A stretch of 64,000 bases of DNA from Bradyrhizobium diazoefficiens (GCF_018131015.1 NZ_JAFCJJ010000015.1:106160-170159), one strand, 5' to 3'; numbered from the stretch's first letter, positions 1 to 7,968 are shown. Numbers and translations are program-made. The notes: generated from the sequence alone by a model not told the origin.

Positions 1-463
1 CCGGCCATCCTGCGGTCCCGTCGCCATGACGCACATCTACGTTGCGGCAGCCGAGATGCCGAAGGCGCGACCGGGCGCGCTGCACCAATGCCTCATGGCG
101 CTCGAGCGCGCAAACCTCCCGCCCGAGCTTGGCGGCGAGCGCCGCCAGGTAACCCGAACCCGCGCCGATCTCCAGAACCCGGTCCGATTTGGCGATCGCG
201 GCAGCCTCGAGCATCTTGGCGGCGATGTAGGGCTGAGAGATGGTCTGCCCTTTCGGAATCGGTACGGCAATGTCTTCGTACGCGGCTTCCGCGAGCCGCC
301 GATCAAGGAAAATTTCGCGGGGGACCTGCCGCATCGCCAGCAGGACCCGCCTGCTGCGAATGCCGCGGCTGGCAATCTGCACGTCGACCATCGCGTCGCG
401 GAGGAAGCGGGACCTCTTCGACCGTTTGCTCTCCCTGACCGCGCGCATGACCTCTCCAGGCAT
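1..463 (-). CDS. pcm: Protein-L-isoaspartate O-methyltransferase, cut by window edge
   Basis: Enzyme that methylates isoaspartyl residues with SAM so damaged proteins can be repaired. The gene runs off the left edge: about 154 N-terminal codons are visible and the C-terminal part is outside. The family signature PIPKGQTISQPY is at about residues 69-80 and SAM-binding motif I, VLEIGAGSGYLAALAA, is at about 96-111. The start was chosen as the ATG at 463; a second in-frame ATG lies five codons downstream. The product is cytoplasmic. Pcm is often part of alphaproteobacterial stress regulons, which fits the neighbours on the right. Homology is clear; whether the full gene is intact cannot be judged here. 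Confidence 0.85.
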   Translation of the reverse strand, partial: MPGEVMRAVRESKRSKRSRFLRDAMVDVQIASRGIRSRRVLLAMRQVPREIFLDRRLAEAAYEDIAVPIPKGQTISQPYIAAKMLEAAAIAKSDRVLEIGAGSGYLAALAAKLGREVCALERHEALVQRARSRLRHLGCRNVDVRHGDGTAGWP

Positions 464-664
464 GGACGATTTCGCTCCAACAGATGGAAAACTCGGAAGC
501 CCGCGACTTGCTCCTCGACGAGACGGCTGGGTCGCTCTCGCCGACGAGACCGAGTTCGCTGCCGATGAGTGAATCGCGGAGCTGCGGTCAGGAACGTGCC
601 CGCAACGGGAACGACCGCCTCCGGATCGAATTGATTTCGCGGAAACCGAGCCCGGAGAACGCTC

Positions 665-892
665 ATGAAATGGATCTTCAAGGCGGCATGCGTGGCCGCA
701 ATGGCGCTGGCATCGGCCTCCGGCGCGGACGCCAAGGGCTGCATCAAGGGCGCGATCGTCGGCGGCGTCGCCGGCCACATGGCCGGTCATGGCAAGCTCG
801 GCGCGGCGACCGGCTGCGCGATCGGCCATCATGAGGCTAACAAGCAGAACCCGGACAATTCGAATGCCCAGGCGCCGTCGGGCCAGAAGTGA
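665..892 (+). CDS. Small exported glycine-rich (glycine-zipper-like) protein
   Basis: 75-residue protein. Residues 1-23 form a typical signal peptide (lysine near the N-terminus, Ala/Leu-rich core, cleavage likely after the Ala-rich GADA). The mature part is dominated by small residues with GxxxG-type spacing (IVGGVAGHMAGHGKLGAA), as in glycine-zipper envelope proteins, and ends in a polar Asn/Gln-rich tail. Probably periplasmic or outer-membrane associated; function unknown. It is a short single gene on the plus strand, diverging from pcm. The call as a real gene rests on the signal peptide and the clean reading frame. Confidence 0.7.
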   Translation: MKWIFKAACVAAMALASASGADAKGCIKGAIVGGVAGHMAGHGKLGAATGCAIGHHEANKQNPDNSNAQAPSGQK

Positions 893-929
893 TTTCCGGA
901 TCGGGCCTCCATAGTGTTGGAGAGACGCG

Positions 930-1401
930 ATGAAATCGACGGTGTCGGCGCTCGTTCTTGGACTTGCCGTCACGATCTCCATGGTCTCGGCTCAACCGGC
1001 GAGATGGACCACCTACTCCATCCCGCAGACAGGTACCTCGGTCGATTTTCCGGCCTCGATCTTTACCGAAGAGGCGGGACGGCCGGCCGGACGGCTACGG
1101 ACAGCGATTTCGGACTGCTGATGGCCGAGCCGACCTTACGATACAGGCCACGTCCAACGTCTCGAACGATTCACCAGCTGCATTTCTCGCAAAGAAGCAT
1201 CCGCCCGCGCGCATTCAGTACAAGCGAACGACGCCTCGGTTTTTCGCGGTGTCCAGTTATAAGGGCGACAAGGTCTGGTACGACCGGTGCAACTTCTCAA
1301 GTGGATTGATTCACTGCGTCCTGATCAACTACCCGGCGAACGAAGAGCGCGACTGGGACGACATCGTAACGCGGATCAGCCTCTCGCTGAGGGGCAGATA
1401 A
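930..1401 (+). pseudogene. Exported hypothetical protein broken by a 4-bp duplication
   Basis: The first frame starts at ATG 930 with a signal peptide (MKSTVSALVLGLAVTISMVS) and stops early at 1121. A continuous frame then picks up in the +1 frame and runs to 1401 (ending RISLSLRGR). At 1081-1090 the sequence reads ggccggccgg, a duplicated CCGG; removing four bases joins the two parts as TEEAGRPDGYGQRFRTADGR, a smooth continuation. The restored protein would be about 155 residues, secreted, with two cysteines near the C-terminus. Function unknown. I treat it as a frameshift pseudogene; an assembly error is possible. Confidence 0.65.
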
Positions 1402-1647
1402 GGAGGGTGCGGGTGGACCTCGCGCGGGCTGCGCGGGTGCCTATGCCCGTGGCTTCGAGAACACGGAAGTCCGAGAGGCCGCCGCCTTTGGCTATCCTCG
1501 CGAGCGCTGGTTCTGATAGCGGGTCGTGAAACCTTTGGCTATCCGCGACAGGCGCCGTAGTTCAACGGCGGGCGACGGTCCCTGCACTTCAATAGGGCGG
1601 CAAGGCTATCGTTCCTCCGATCTGCCCGCGGCTCGCCGATCTGTGGT

Positions 1648-1839
1648 TCACGCGGTAGCCGCCGCCCGTCCGGCCTCGGTGATGCGATACTCGATATCTC
1701 CAGATGGAAGCGGTTCGGTTTCCACGAGACCAAGCTCCACGAGCCGCGCCACGATTTCATGGTCGAATGTCGGCGGGCTGACCCAGGATTCGCCGAGGAG
1801 CTTCCTCAGAAAATCGCGCTCCAGATCGGTCAGGTCCAT
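1648..1839 (-). CDS. Small winged-helix-like hypothetical protein
   Basis: 63-residue protein starting MDLTDLERDFLRKLLGE. The pattern of helices followed by a beta-hairpin region (EYRITEAGRAAA at the C-terminus) resembles the ends of MarR/PadR-type winged-helix domains, whose wings often end in 'Y.LT..G'. DNA binding is an inference only. The start at 1839 was preferred over the longer ATG at 1905 because a GGAG ribosome site lies about nine bases upstream. It diverges from the PRC-barrel gene. No known function. Confidence 0.6.
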   Translation of the reverse strand: MDLTDLERDFLRKLLGESWVSPPTFDHEIVARLVELGLVETEPLPSGDIEYRITEAGRAAATA

Positions 1840-1941
1840 GCTCAAACTCCGCTCGCCGACTTCGTCCGGCACATTGCGGCGCGTCATCCGATCCGGCCGC
1901 TTCATCCCTGGGAAATCAACATTTCGCCCCGGATTGTGCCA

Positions 1942-1966
1942 GGAACAGAGGCATCGTGGCCCCGTT
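1942..1966 (+). promoter_or_regulatory. EcfG-type general-stress promoter
   Basis: GGAAC at 1942-1946, 16 bases, then CGTT at 1963-1966. This matches the alphaproteobacterial EcfG sigma factor consensus GGAAC-N16/17-CGTT exactly. It lies 31 bases before the ATG of the PRC-barrel gene, in the right orientation. Inference: that gene is controlled by the PhyR-NepR-EcfG stress pathway. Confidence 0.7.
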
Positions 1967-1997
1967 GATTCCCGAAGACAACACCCAGGAGGTCAAC

Positions 1998-2363
1998 ATG
2001 ACCATGGAAGATCGCGAGACGTTCAGTCTGATCGGCAGCGACAAGGTCGAGGGCACGAACGCGTACGACGCGAAGGGCGAAAAGGTCGGCTACATCGAGC
2101 GCGTCATGATCGACAAGATCAGCGGCAAGGTGTCGTACGCGGTGCTCAGCTTCGGCGGCCTGCTCGGCATCGGCGACGATCACTATCCGCTGCCATGGCA
2201 GACGCTGAAATACGACACCAACCTCGGCGGCTATGTAGTCACCGGCATTTCCCAGGACCAGCTCCGCAGCGCCCCCAAATACGCCGACGAGAGCAGTTGG
2301 AATTGGAGCGACCCGGCGACGACGCGCTCGGTGAACGCCTATTACGGTGTGCCGGTGGCTTGA
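1998..2363 (+). CDS. PRC-barrel domain protein
   Basis: 121-residue protein with one PRC-barrel domain (a beta-barrel found in the photosynthetic reaction centre H subunit and the ribosome maturation factor RimM). The core is visible as GTNAYDAKGEKVGYIERVMI followed by GKVSYAVLSFGG at about residues 21-60 and LPWQTLKYD at about 68-76. Cytoplasmic; role unknown, but such small PRC-barrel proteins are frequent in general-stress regulons of rhizobia, and this one has a perfect EcfG-type promoter. The start at 1998 is supported by AGGAGG at 1987-1992; an upstream ATG at 1956 lies within the promoter and is rejected. Confidence 0.88.
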   Translation: MTMEDRETFSLIGSDKVEGTNAYDAKGEKVGYIERVMIDKISGKVSYAVLSFGGLLGIGDDHYPLPWQTLKYDTNLGGYVVTGISQDQLRSAPKYADESSWNWSDPATTRSVNAYYGVPVA

Positions 2364-2479
2364 CACGGCTCATTACGTTGCCTGGCTGGCTGACGGCGGA
2401 GGTCGCTCTTCCGCCGGACTGCGACTAGCGCACTGCCGCACGCGAGACGACCCGGGTCGGTCGCCGAGGAGATTTGAAA

Positions 2480-2866
2480 GTGAGTGATGCCGTTCGTGTT
2501 CTGGTCGTGGAGGATGAAGCTCTCATCGCAAGCTTCGTCGAGGACGCCTTGTCCGACGGCGGTTTCGAGGCCTGTTCGGTCCATTCGGGGGAGGAGGCCA
2601 TGTGCACCTTTTGCGATGGCCGCGAGGGATGTCGGGTCCTGCTGACGGACATCAACCTAGGTGACGGCATCAGCGGCTGGGAGCTGGCGCGGCAGATCAG
2701 GGAAATCACGCCTGGCTTTCCTGTGGTATATATGACGAGCGCCAGCGCGCCTGACTGGCAATCGCAGGGCGTCGACGGCAGCGTCTTGATCCAGAAGCCC
2801 TTTGCGCCGGCGCAATTGGCCGCCGCCGTCTCGCAGCTACTCGAGAGCGGGGCCTCACCGGCTTGA
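2480..2866 (+). CDS. Single-domain response regulator
   Basis: About 128 residues consisting of one receiver (CheY-like) domain and no output domain. Acidic pocket EDEA near the N-terminus, phospho-acceptor Asp in LLTDINLGDGISGWEL, conserved Thr/Ser in VVYMTSAS and the Lys in QKPFAPAQLAAAV. It should accept phosphate from a histidine kinase and signal by protein contact. The start is probably GTG at 2480, eight bases after GAGGAG; a TTG at 2474 in the same frame is too close to that site. No kinase gene is adjacent. Confidence 0.88.
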   Translation: MSDAVRVLVVEDEALIASFVEDALSDGGFEACSVHSGEEAMCTFCDGREGCRVLLTDINLGDGISGWELARQIREITPGFPVVYMTSASAPDWQSQGVDGSVLIQKPFAPAQLAAAVSQLLESGASPA

Positions 2867-2935
2867 ACCGGGATCGTCATGAGTTTGCGTTCATCCGATC
2901 AGTGGCGGCCGATCGTCGCTTGCCCGCGCTTTCCT

Positions 2936-3151
2936 TTAGCCGCGCATTGCGGCCGCGGCGCGAGCCGCCGCGAGGGCCATCCAGTCCCGCAGCAGGCCTC
3001 TGTCCTCTCTGGAAAAGGACGCTCGCCGCTTGAGATCGTCCAGCGTCTCGCCGGGATGACATCGCGCGAAATCCTCACGGATCAGTGACTCGAGGTAGGT
3101 CCGGTCCCGGGCGCCGGCTGGATCGAGATGCTGGTGCGAGTAGGTCTTCAT
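2936..3151 (-). CDS. Small hypothetical protein
   Basis: 71 residues starting MKTYSHQHLDPAGARDRTYL, followed by a charged, mostly helical segment and an Ala-rich end (ALAAARAAAAMRG). No signal peptide or membrane segment. It contains LESLIREDFARCHPGETLDDL, typical of small cytosolic rhizobial proteins of unknown function. The ATG at 3151 is preferred to longer starts because the upstream extension is Arg/Pro/Ser-rich low-quality sequence. It lies antisense to the beginning of the neighbouring zinc-ribbon frame without overlapping its core. Confidence 0.55.
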   Translation of the reverse strand: MKTYSHQHLDPAGARDRTYLESLIREDFARCHPGETLDDLKRRASFSREDRGLLRDWMALAAARAAAAMRG

Positions 3152-3228
3152 TGGGTGTGGTTTCGGTGCACGCGGCCGAGGGCGATCCGGATGCCGGCAC
3201 AAAGGCAATAGCGCTTGTTGGTTCACGA

Positions 3229-3543
3229 ATGGATCTGTCCGTCGAGACGGTTTCGCCGACAGGTTTGAGGGAGAGGCGCTGCGGCGGGAACCTGTGCAAG
3301 TCCAGCCCGTTCGCAACCACGGGGGCTGGCCCTGAAGGGGCCGCCACGATAATCGAAACCGAAACCCTCTTGGAAAAATGCCCCCGCTGCGGCGCCTGGC
3401 CGATGGCCGCGAGCCTGCAGCGGACGTCATCCGCGCAGTCGGATGTTCGGTTCAGGTGTCCAAGGTGTCACGGTGACGAGGCGGGCCGGCTCCGGCGCCC
3501 GTTCGTGCCGCGCGACCCGCCTCGGACTCTTGATGCGGCCTGA
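3229..3543 (+). CDS. Possible zinc-ribbon protein
   Basis: The C-terminal half carries CPRCGAWPMAASL and, about 21 residues later, FRCPRC, a two-knuckle zinc ribbon like the many small 'CxxC...PM...RT...F.CxxC' proteins of rhizobia. The N-terminal part (from the in-frame ATG at 3229) is compositionally poor, so the true start may lie closer to the ribbon, perhaps a TTG around 3372. The stop at 3541-3543 is two bases from the start of the next interrupted frame, suggesting coupling. Function unknown. Confidence 0.45.
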   Translation: MDLSVETVSPTGLRERRCGGNLCKSSPFATTGAGPEGAATIIETETLLEKCPRCGAWPMAASLQRTSSAQSDVRFRCPRCHGDEAGRLRRPFVPRDPPRTLDAA

Positions 3544-3544
3544 G

Positions 3545-3790
3545 ATGAAGATCCGCTCCCATTCCGAAAGCCACATCGTCGAGTTCGAAGACGGCTCGCG
3601 CTGGCAGATCTTTCCGGGCGATCTCGACCTGACGCTCGACTGGAGGCCCTAGACCGATCTGACGGTCGTCGAGGCAGAAGACGAGGTCGCCACCCACGCT
3701 CTGCTCGGCGGCGGTGGGAAGGTGCGTGTCAGGCCAGCCGGCAACAGGTGGCCTGCGAAGGATACCAAGGATGCGCTGAAGGGCGGATGA
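3545..3790 (+). pseudogene. Small hypothetical protein interrupted by an in-frame TAG
   Basis: The frame starting MKIRSHSESHIVEFEDGSRW stops at TAG after codon 35 (3650-3652). The same frame continues without interruption for 46 more codons (TDLTVVEAEDEVATHALLGG onward) to TGA at 3788-3790. The joined 82-codon protein reads naturally, with acidic and hydrophobic strands on both sides, and a single G-to-T change in a GAG codon would explain the stop. Function of the intact protein is unknown; it would be small and cytosolic. Recent nonsense mutation or sequencing error. Confidence 0.55.
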
Positions 3791-3846
3791 CGCGCATGCG
3801 GCTGCGGAGGACGCCGTGACCCGCCTGGAAGCGGGCTGAAATTGCC

Positions 3847-4008
3847 ATGGTAGACAAGAAGACCCAATTCCTTGCCGAAGCTCAGAGGTGCAGGCGCCTG
3901 GCTGCTTCCATCACCGACCCGGAGGTGATCGAGCGGCTCACCGCCCTGGCGGAAGAATACGAACGCCGCGCCAATGCTTCGCCGGACCCCAGCGACGGGG
4001 AGCACTGA
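3847..4008 (+). CDS. Very small helical hypothetical protein
   Basis: 53-residue frame: MVDKKTQFLAEAQRCRRLAA followed by a segment containing DPEVIERLTALAEEYERRA. It is almost entirely amphipathic helix, with a single Cys. Similar 50-60-residue proteins in which 'EAxxCRxLA..I.DP....RL..LAEEYE..A' can be recognised are widespread in Bradyrhizobium, where their role is unknown. It is followed closely by a convergent gene whose stop lies at 4014. Too short to judge by composition alone; the regular helix pattern is the main support. Confidence 0.6.
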   Translation: MVDKKTQFLAEAQRCRRLAASITDPEVIERLTALAEEYERRANASPDPSDGEH

Positions 4009-4013
4009 TGCCC

Positions 4014-4208
4014 TCAGGCCTCTCCGGAGCCGGAGAAGAGCACTGTCGGCGGCGTTGCACGCGGCGCTGGCATCCGTGAATAGCTCGATCCACGACCCTT
4101 GAGATCGTACTGTTTGGCTAGGTCGAGCAGGCGCCGTTTGGTGAACGGGTCCGCCTTCTCCGCTAGGTCCCGCGCCCGCTGCGCGAAGCTTCCATAAAAC
4201 TCTTCCAC
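4014..4208 (-). CDS. Small hypothetical protein
   Basis: 64 residues, starting at a GTG codon (4208) and reading MEEFYGSFAQRARDLAEKAD. The first 40 residues form charged helices (KRRLLDLAKQYDLKGRG); the tail is Ser/Pro-rich and probably disordered. The pattern 'A..A.DLAEKADPFTKRRLLDLA..YD' is common to small rhizobial proteins of unknown function. Convergent with the 53-residue gene. Confidence 0.5.
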   Translation of the reverse strand: MEEFYGSFAQRARDLAEKADPFTKRRLLDLAKQYDLKGRGSSYSRMPAPRATPPTVLFSGSGEA

Positions 4209-4392
4209 GACGCCACCCCCGCAACATCACTGAAAGCTCAATTTGACCGGCGGCGCGCGAAGAGGTCAAGAGCCGAGGAGGTCGCCGACGAATATCCGCA
4301 TCCAGTTCGTTCGCTCGCGCCGGACCGGCACTGGCAAGTCGCTCCGCGACGTACCAATTCGTCTGTAGACGTCCAATACACGGTGAGGTGCG

Positions 4393-4560
4393 ATGTCGAC
4401 CTTGGCAAAGCTGCTTGCGCGCAAGCAGGCGCTCCTGGAGCGGCTGGAGAGCCATCCCGGACCGAACGAACGCGAGGAAATCGAGCGGCTGCTGGCGCAG
4501 ATCGAGACGGCGCTCAGCCTGCTCGCGCCGCGAGATCCAGCCGCGCCCGCCACGGAATGA
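4393..4560 (+). CDS. Very small coiled-coil protein
   Basis: 55-residue frame starting MSTLAKLLARKQALLERLES, with heptad-like leucines continuing through NEREEIERLLAQIETALSLL, then a short Pro/Ala tail. It has the appearance of a two-helix hairpin or dimeric coiled coil, cytosolic. No catalytic motif. The ATG follows GAGGTG about four bases upstream. Function unknown. Confidence 0.5.
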   Translation: MSTLAKLLARKQALLERLESHPGPNEREEIERLLAQIETALSLLAPRDPAAPATE

Positions 4561-4799
4561 TTCCCCCTGGCCTGTGTCGCTCGAGTGGATGTGGATCGGC
4601 CCCGACAGCCGTATCGCTGGCGGGCCGATCGCCGTCTCAAAACTCTTCAATACTTTCGATTTCCAACCTGCAGGTCCGGGCTTGGTCCATTGAACCTGCT
4701 CGCGGGTCCGGAGCCGACGCCCTATCGCGGTTGCGAAGCTGGAGCGGAGCCTGGAATGCCTAGGAGTCCTAGCCTCCCCACCGTCCTAGTTTCGCTCCC

Positions 4800-4824
4800 G
4801 GAACTGTTTGTACATCTCTCCGTT
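4800..4824 (+). promoter_or_regulatory. EcfG-type general-stress promoter
   Basis: GGAAC at 4800-4804, 16 bases, CGTT at 4821-4824: an exact match to the EcfG consensus, 35 bases before the ATG at 4860. Just upstream (4760-4772) is the short palindrome CTAGGAGTCCTAG, which may be chance or an operator. Confidence 0.7.
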
Positions 4825-4859
4825 TAGGAGTCCGTCGTTAACAGCTCAGGAGCGCCGAT

Positions 4860-5060
4860 ATGAGCGAGCGCCGAAGAGTGAAGCAGACGCGGTCACTTGA
4901 CGAACGGATGGCTGAGCAGGCTGCCAAACTCAAAGAGCAGGCCAGCCAGCTTCCAGCCGGGAAGGAACGGGACGATCTGCTTAGGCGCGCCAGGATCGCG
5001 GAGACGGGATCTCACATCAATGACTGGCTAAATTCCCCGGGATTGCAGGCCCCGGAATAG
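4860..5060 (+). CDS. Small stress-associated hypothetical protein
   Basis: 66 residues: MSERRRVKQTRSLDERMAEQ, a long charged helix (KLKEQASQLPAGKERDDLLR), then SHINDWLNSPGLQAPE. The pattern 'RRRVKQ..SL.ER......A..LP.G.ER..LLR.AR.A.T.SH...W..SPGLQ.P' is a widespread family of small proteins in Bradyrhizobium and relatives with no assigned function. The gene sits directly behind a perfect EcfG-type promoter, so it is probably induced in general stress. Confidence 0.75.
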   Translation: MSERRRVKQTRSLDERMAEQAAKLKEQASQLPAGKERDDLLRRARIAETGSHINDWLNSPGLQAPE

Positions 5061-5129
5061 TTTAGAGTCTGCCTAGTTAGCCTAACTTGAGTGAAGGCAA
5101 CTCTTCCCAGTCTGCCGTATTCTCTCGTC

Positions 5130-5312
5130 ATGACTGATGTTCTACTCGCTCGCGCCCAACTGGCGATGGAAGAAAATCGCAAGGTCCGCCTAGAGCGGCT
5201 GGCGCTTCGGGCTGAGCACGACCAGGCCTCAAGTGAGTTGCACCGCAACCTTTTGGAGAGTGCCTCTTTGCGAATCGAAATCGAGGCGGTTCGGCGGTCC
5301 CGGGAATGTTAA
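5130..5312 (+). CDS. Small helical hypothetical protein
   Basis: 60 residues from ATG 5130: MTDVLLARAQLAMEENRKVR, then LERLALRAEHDQASSELHRN and a Glu/Arg-rich end. The whole protein is predicted helix, coiled-coil-like. A longer start at 5091 is possible but would add an uncharacteristic MKATLPSLPYS extension. No motif of known function. Confidence 0.45.
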   Translation: MTDVLLARAQLAMEENRKVRLERLALRAEHDQASSELHRNLLESASLRIEIEAVRRSREC

Positions 5313-5488
5313 GGTCGCCTCAGTTGGCGGCCAAGTTTCCTTCGGCGGTCCGGGTCAAGGGCCTCCCCGAACTCCCATGGTGCGGCGCCCAGCATTGCGG
5401 ATGAATCTTGGGGGATCGGCCGCCGGCCTGTCGGAACCGGCAGGCTCCGTTCGTCTTGAATCCAGGCCCCCGACGGAGTTCTGCGTAC

Positions 5489-6411
5489 ATGGCCCCGCGT
5501 GCCAACTGGAAAGGCTTCCTACGTCTGTCACTGGTGACCTGTCCGGTCGCGCTCTATCCGGCCACCTCCGAGAGCGAGAAGATCTCGTTCAATCAGCTCA
5601 ACCGGCAGACCGGCCACCGCATCAAGTATCTGAAGGTCGACGCCGATACCGGCGACGAGGTGCCGAACGAGGACATCGTCAAGGGCTATGAGCTCGAGGA
5701 GGGCAGTACATCGAGGTCTCAAAAGAGGAACTCGAGGAGATCGCACTAGAGTCCACGCGCACCATCGAGATCGACGAGTTCGTCGACAAATCGGACATCG
5801 ACCCGCGCTACCTGATCCGCCCCTACTACATTCGCCCGGACGGCAAGGTCGGCCACGACGCCTTCGCCGTGATCCGCGAGACCATCCGCGAGATGGACAA
5901 GGTCGCGATCGGTCGCGTGGTGCTGACCAACCGCGAGCACATCATCGCGCTGGAGCCCATGGATAAGGGCCTCGTCGGTACGCTGCTGCGCTACCCCTAC
6001 GAAGTCCGTAGCGAGCAGGAGTATTTTGACGAGATTCAGGACGTGAAGGTCACGAAGGACATGCTGGATCTCGCCAAGCACATCGTGAATCAGAAGGCCG
6101 GGCGGTTCGAGCCCGAGAAGTTCGAGGACCACTATGAGACCGCGCTGATCGACCTCATCAACAAGAAGCGCGCCGGCAAGCCGATCACGCCGAAGGAGCG
6201 CCCAGCATCGACCAACGTCGTCGATCTGATGGAGGCGCTGCGGCGGTCCGTCGGCAACGAGGCCGCGCCGGCGAAGGCCGCAAAGCCCACCAAGAAGCCG
6301 CGAAAGGCGGCCGCGGGCCAGAAGGAAATGCTGATGCCGATCGAGGGCAAGAAGGCGGCGAAGGAAGCCACGGCGAAAAGGCCGGCCAAACCGCAGCGGA
6401 AGTCGGCGTAA
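5489..6411 (+). pseudogene. ku: Ku DNA-end-binding protein, frameshifted
   Basis: Bacterial Ku binds DNA ends and recruits LigD for non-homologous end joining. The first part begins MAPRANWKGFLRLSLVTCPV and runs through the Ku core to about residue 70. A base is then missing in the G run at 5701-5703 (gaggagggcag where gaggaggggcag would keep frame). The rest of Ku continues in the other frame (YIEVSKEELEEIALESTRTI ... MDKVAIGRVVLTNREHIIAL) to 6411, ending in the usual Lys/Ala/Pro-rich basic tail. Restoring one base gives 307 residues, normal for Ku. No ligD is visible nearby. Either a true pseudogene or a homopolymer sequencing error. Confidence 0.85.
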
Positions 6412-6573
6412 TCTTCTGAGACACCAAGCGGATTGGAACGAAATGGGGTCGCGAAGCGTCGAATCCCCGCCCCCGGCCCCCCAAAAGCCCCGCCGGGGGA
6501 AAACCTACCCCAAGGTTGGCGGTCCGAATGCGCAACATAGCGCAAGGACCGTTTGCGCCCGAAGGAGGGAGCA

Positions 6574-6771
6574 ATGAACAATCGCACCTCAAACCGGAGG
6601 ATGCCCACCGCGGCCCAACGGGAAGCCCAGAAGGTGTTTCGCGACACGCGCGCGGAGGCACCGGTCTCCGAGCATGAGCGCGACCAACAGGCATTCCATG
6701 CGAACCGGGAGCGCCTGAAGGCGGAGCGGCTGGCTCGCGAAGCGGCCGTCGAACACAAGTCCAAGACCTGA
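6574..6771 (+). CDS. Small basic hypothetical protein
   Basis: 65 residues: MNNRTSNRRMPTAAQREAQK, then a charged helix with VFRDTRAEAP and ending KLAREAA-like repeats (RLKAERLAREAAVEHKSKT). The start at 6574 follows AGGAGG by about seven bases; the ATG at 6553 is rejected. It resembles small DNA- or RNA-associated basic proteins of rhizobia, with no assigned function. A near-match to the EcfG promoter (GGAAC-N17-CGTC, 6435-6460) lies upstream but is not exact. Confidence 0.6.
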   Translation: MNNRTSNRRMPTAAQREAQKVFRDTRAEAPVSEHERDQQAFHANRERLKAERLAREAAVEHKSKT

Positions 6772-6791
6772 TCGTTGCGTCCGCAGTGACG

Positions 6792-7964
6792 CTAGTTTCG
6801 TCTCTGCTGCAGCGAATGTTCGAGAAAGAAACGCAGCATCTCCCTCGTCGCATCCGGTCCGTCCGGATCGGTGTAGGATCCGGTGGGGCTGCCTCCCGAC
6901 CATGCGTGTCCGGCTCCGTGGATTTCCCAGTGTTCGAGGATTCCGCGCCCGCCGGAGTCGGCGTGGACCGTGCGAGTGTAGGCATGCCCTCCTGGTACCC
7001 GCCCGCGATGCACCTTCGCCTTCGTGCGGGATTTGCCGAGCGACTGTCGGACGATCCGAGTGCCGTTCTTGGAATGCACCGTGGTGTCACGATCGCCGTG
7101 GAAGACGATTGTGGGCACGGGCGGGCCGTCGCCCGGCATTGCCTCAGGCCCGCCGCCTTGCTTCATGGCCATCAGCGCGGAGGGTAGGTCGCTGGCTGCT
7201 CCGCAGGCCAGTCCGGAATGAATACCGATCGCCGCGTAGAGGTCGCCGTACGTCGATCCCATGACGGCCGCGGCCGCGGCCCCGGCGGACAGTCCGGCGA
7301 CGTAGACGCGTTCTGGATCGACCGAATAGTCGCGCATGATCTGGCGGGTGATACCGGCGATGAGCGAGGGCTCGCCTCTGTCGCGCTGCTGATCGGCCGG
7401 CCGAAACCAGTTCCAGCATTTCGACTGGTTCGCGTCCGCCCGCTGGGCGGGATAGGCGACGAAGCAGGTCTGTTCTTCGGCGATGAAGTTCATCCGCGTG
7501 CCGGCGGCGAAATCCTCCGGCGACTGCGTGCAGCCGTGGAGCATGACCACCAGTGGAATGGGCTGGCCATGATATCCGCTCGGGATGAAGAGCCGGTAGG
7601 CGCGGCTTCCCGCGGGATTTGCGTAGACTCCTTCGACGAACCTGGCGCCGTCCGGCACGATGTCCGCCATGGAAGGCGGCGCACGCCTCAGGGCTCCTCC
7701 GGGTCCGAGCCCGTGGAGGTTTTTGGCGATATCCACTGCCGGCTGGGCCCCCCGACGCGGACGCCTCGTCTCGGCGGCGTTCGCCTTGGCGTCGAGGGTC
7801 AGCGGCTCTCTTCCTGCAGCAAGGGAAGGGTGGCCGGTCCTCGGTGCGGTAGCGCCCCGCTCTTTCTCGCCCCGAAGCATACGCTGAAGCAGCGCGGTTG
7901 CCTCGACGAGTTGGCCCGAGCGTGTGAGGCGTGTGGCTTCGCGAATGATGTCCTGGTTCAACAT
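6792..7964 (-). CDS. PHB-depolymerase-type esterase (alpha/beta hydrolase)
   Basis: 390-residue hydrolase of the 'extracellular polyhydroxybutyrate depolymerase / Esterase_PHB' family. Oxyanion region VVMLHGCTQSPEDFAAG, lipase box GLSAGAAAAA with the catalytic Ser, Asp in FHGDRDTTVH, and catalytic His in HGAGHAWSGG near the C-terminus. The first 110 residues are a low-complexity, charged leader beginning MLNQDIIREATRLTRSGQLV, seen in rhizobial members. No classical signal peptide, so the protein may be cytoplasmic. It starts four bases after the CopG-type gene, hence one operon. True substrate (PHB oligomers, feruloyl or other esters) cannot be told from sequence. Confidence 0.85.
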   Translation of the reverse strand: MLNQDIIREATRLTRSGQLVEATALLQRMLRGEKERGATAPRTGHPSLAAGREPLTLDAKANAAETRRPRRGAQPAVDIAKNLHGLGPGGALRRAPPSMADIVPDGARFVEGVYANPAGSRAYRLFIPSGYHGQPIPLVVMLHGCTQSPEDFAAGTRMNFIAEEQTCFVAYPAQRADANQSKCWNWFRPADQQRDRGEPSLIAGITRQIMRDYSVDPERVYVAGLSAGAAAAAVMGSTYGDLYAAIGIHSGLACGAASDLPSALMAMKQGGGPEAMPGDGPPVPTIVFHGDRDTTVHSKNGTRIVRQSLGKSRTKAKVHRGRVPGGHAYTRTVHADSGGRGILEHWEIHGAGHAWSGGSPTGSYTDPDGPDATREMLRFFLEHSLQQRRN

Positions 7965-7968
7965 GACC

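Noticed and set aside
6435..6460. EcfG-like promoter before the 6574-6771 gene
   Set aside because: GGAAC-N17-CGTC lacks the final T of CGTT; kept as a note in the gene entry only.
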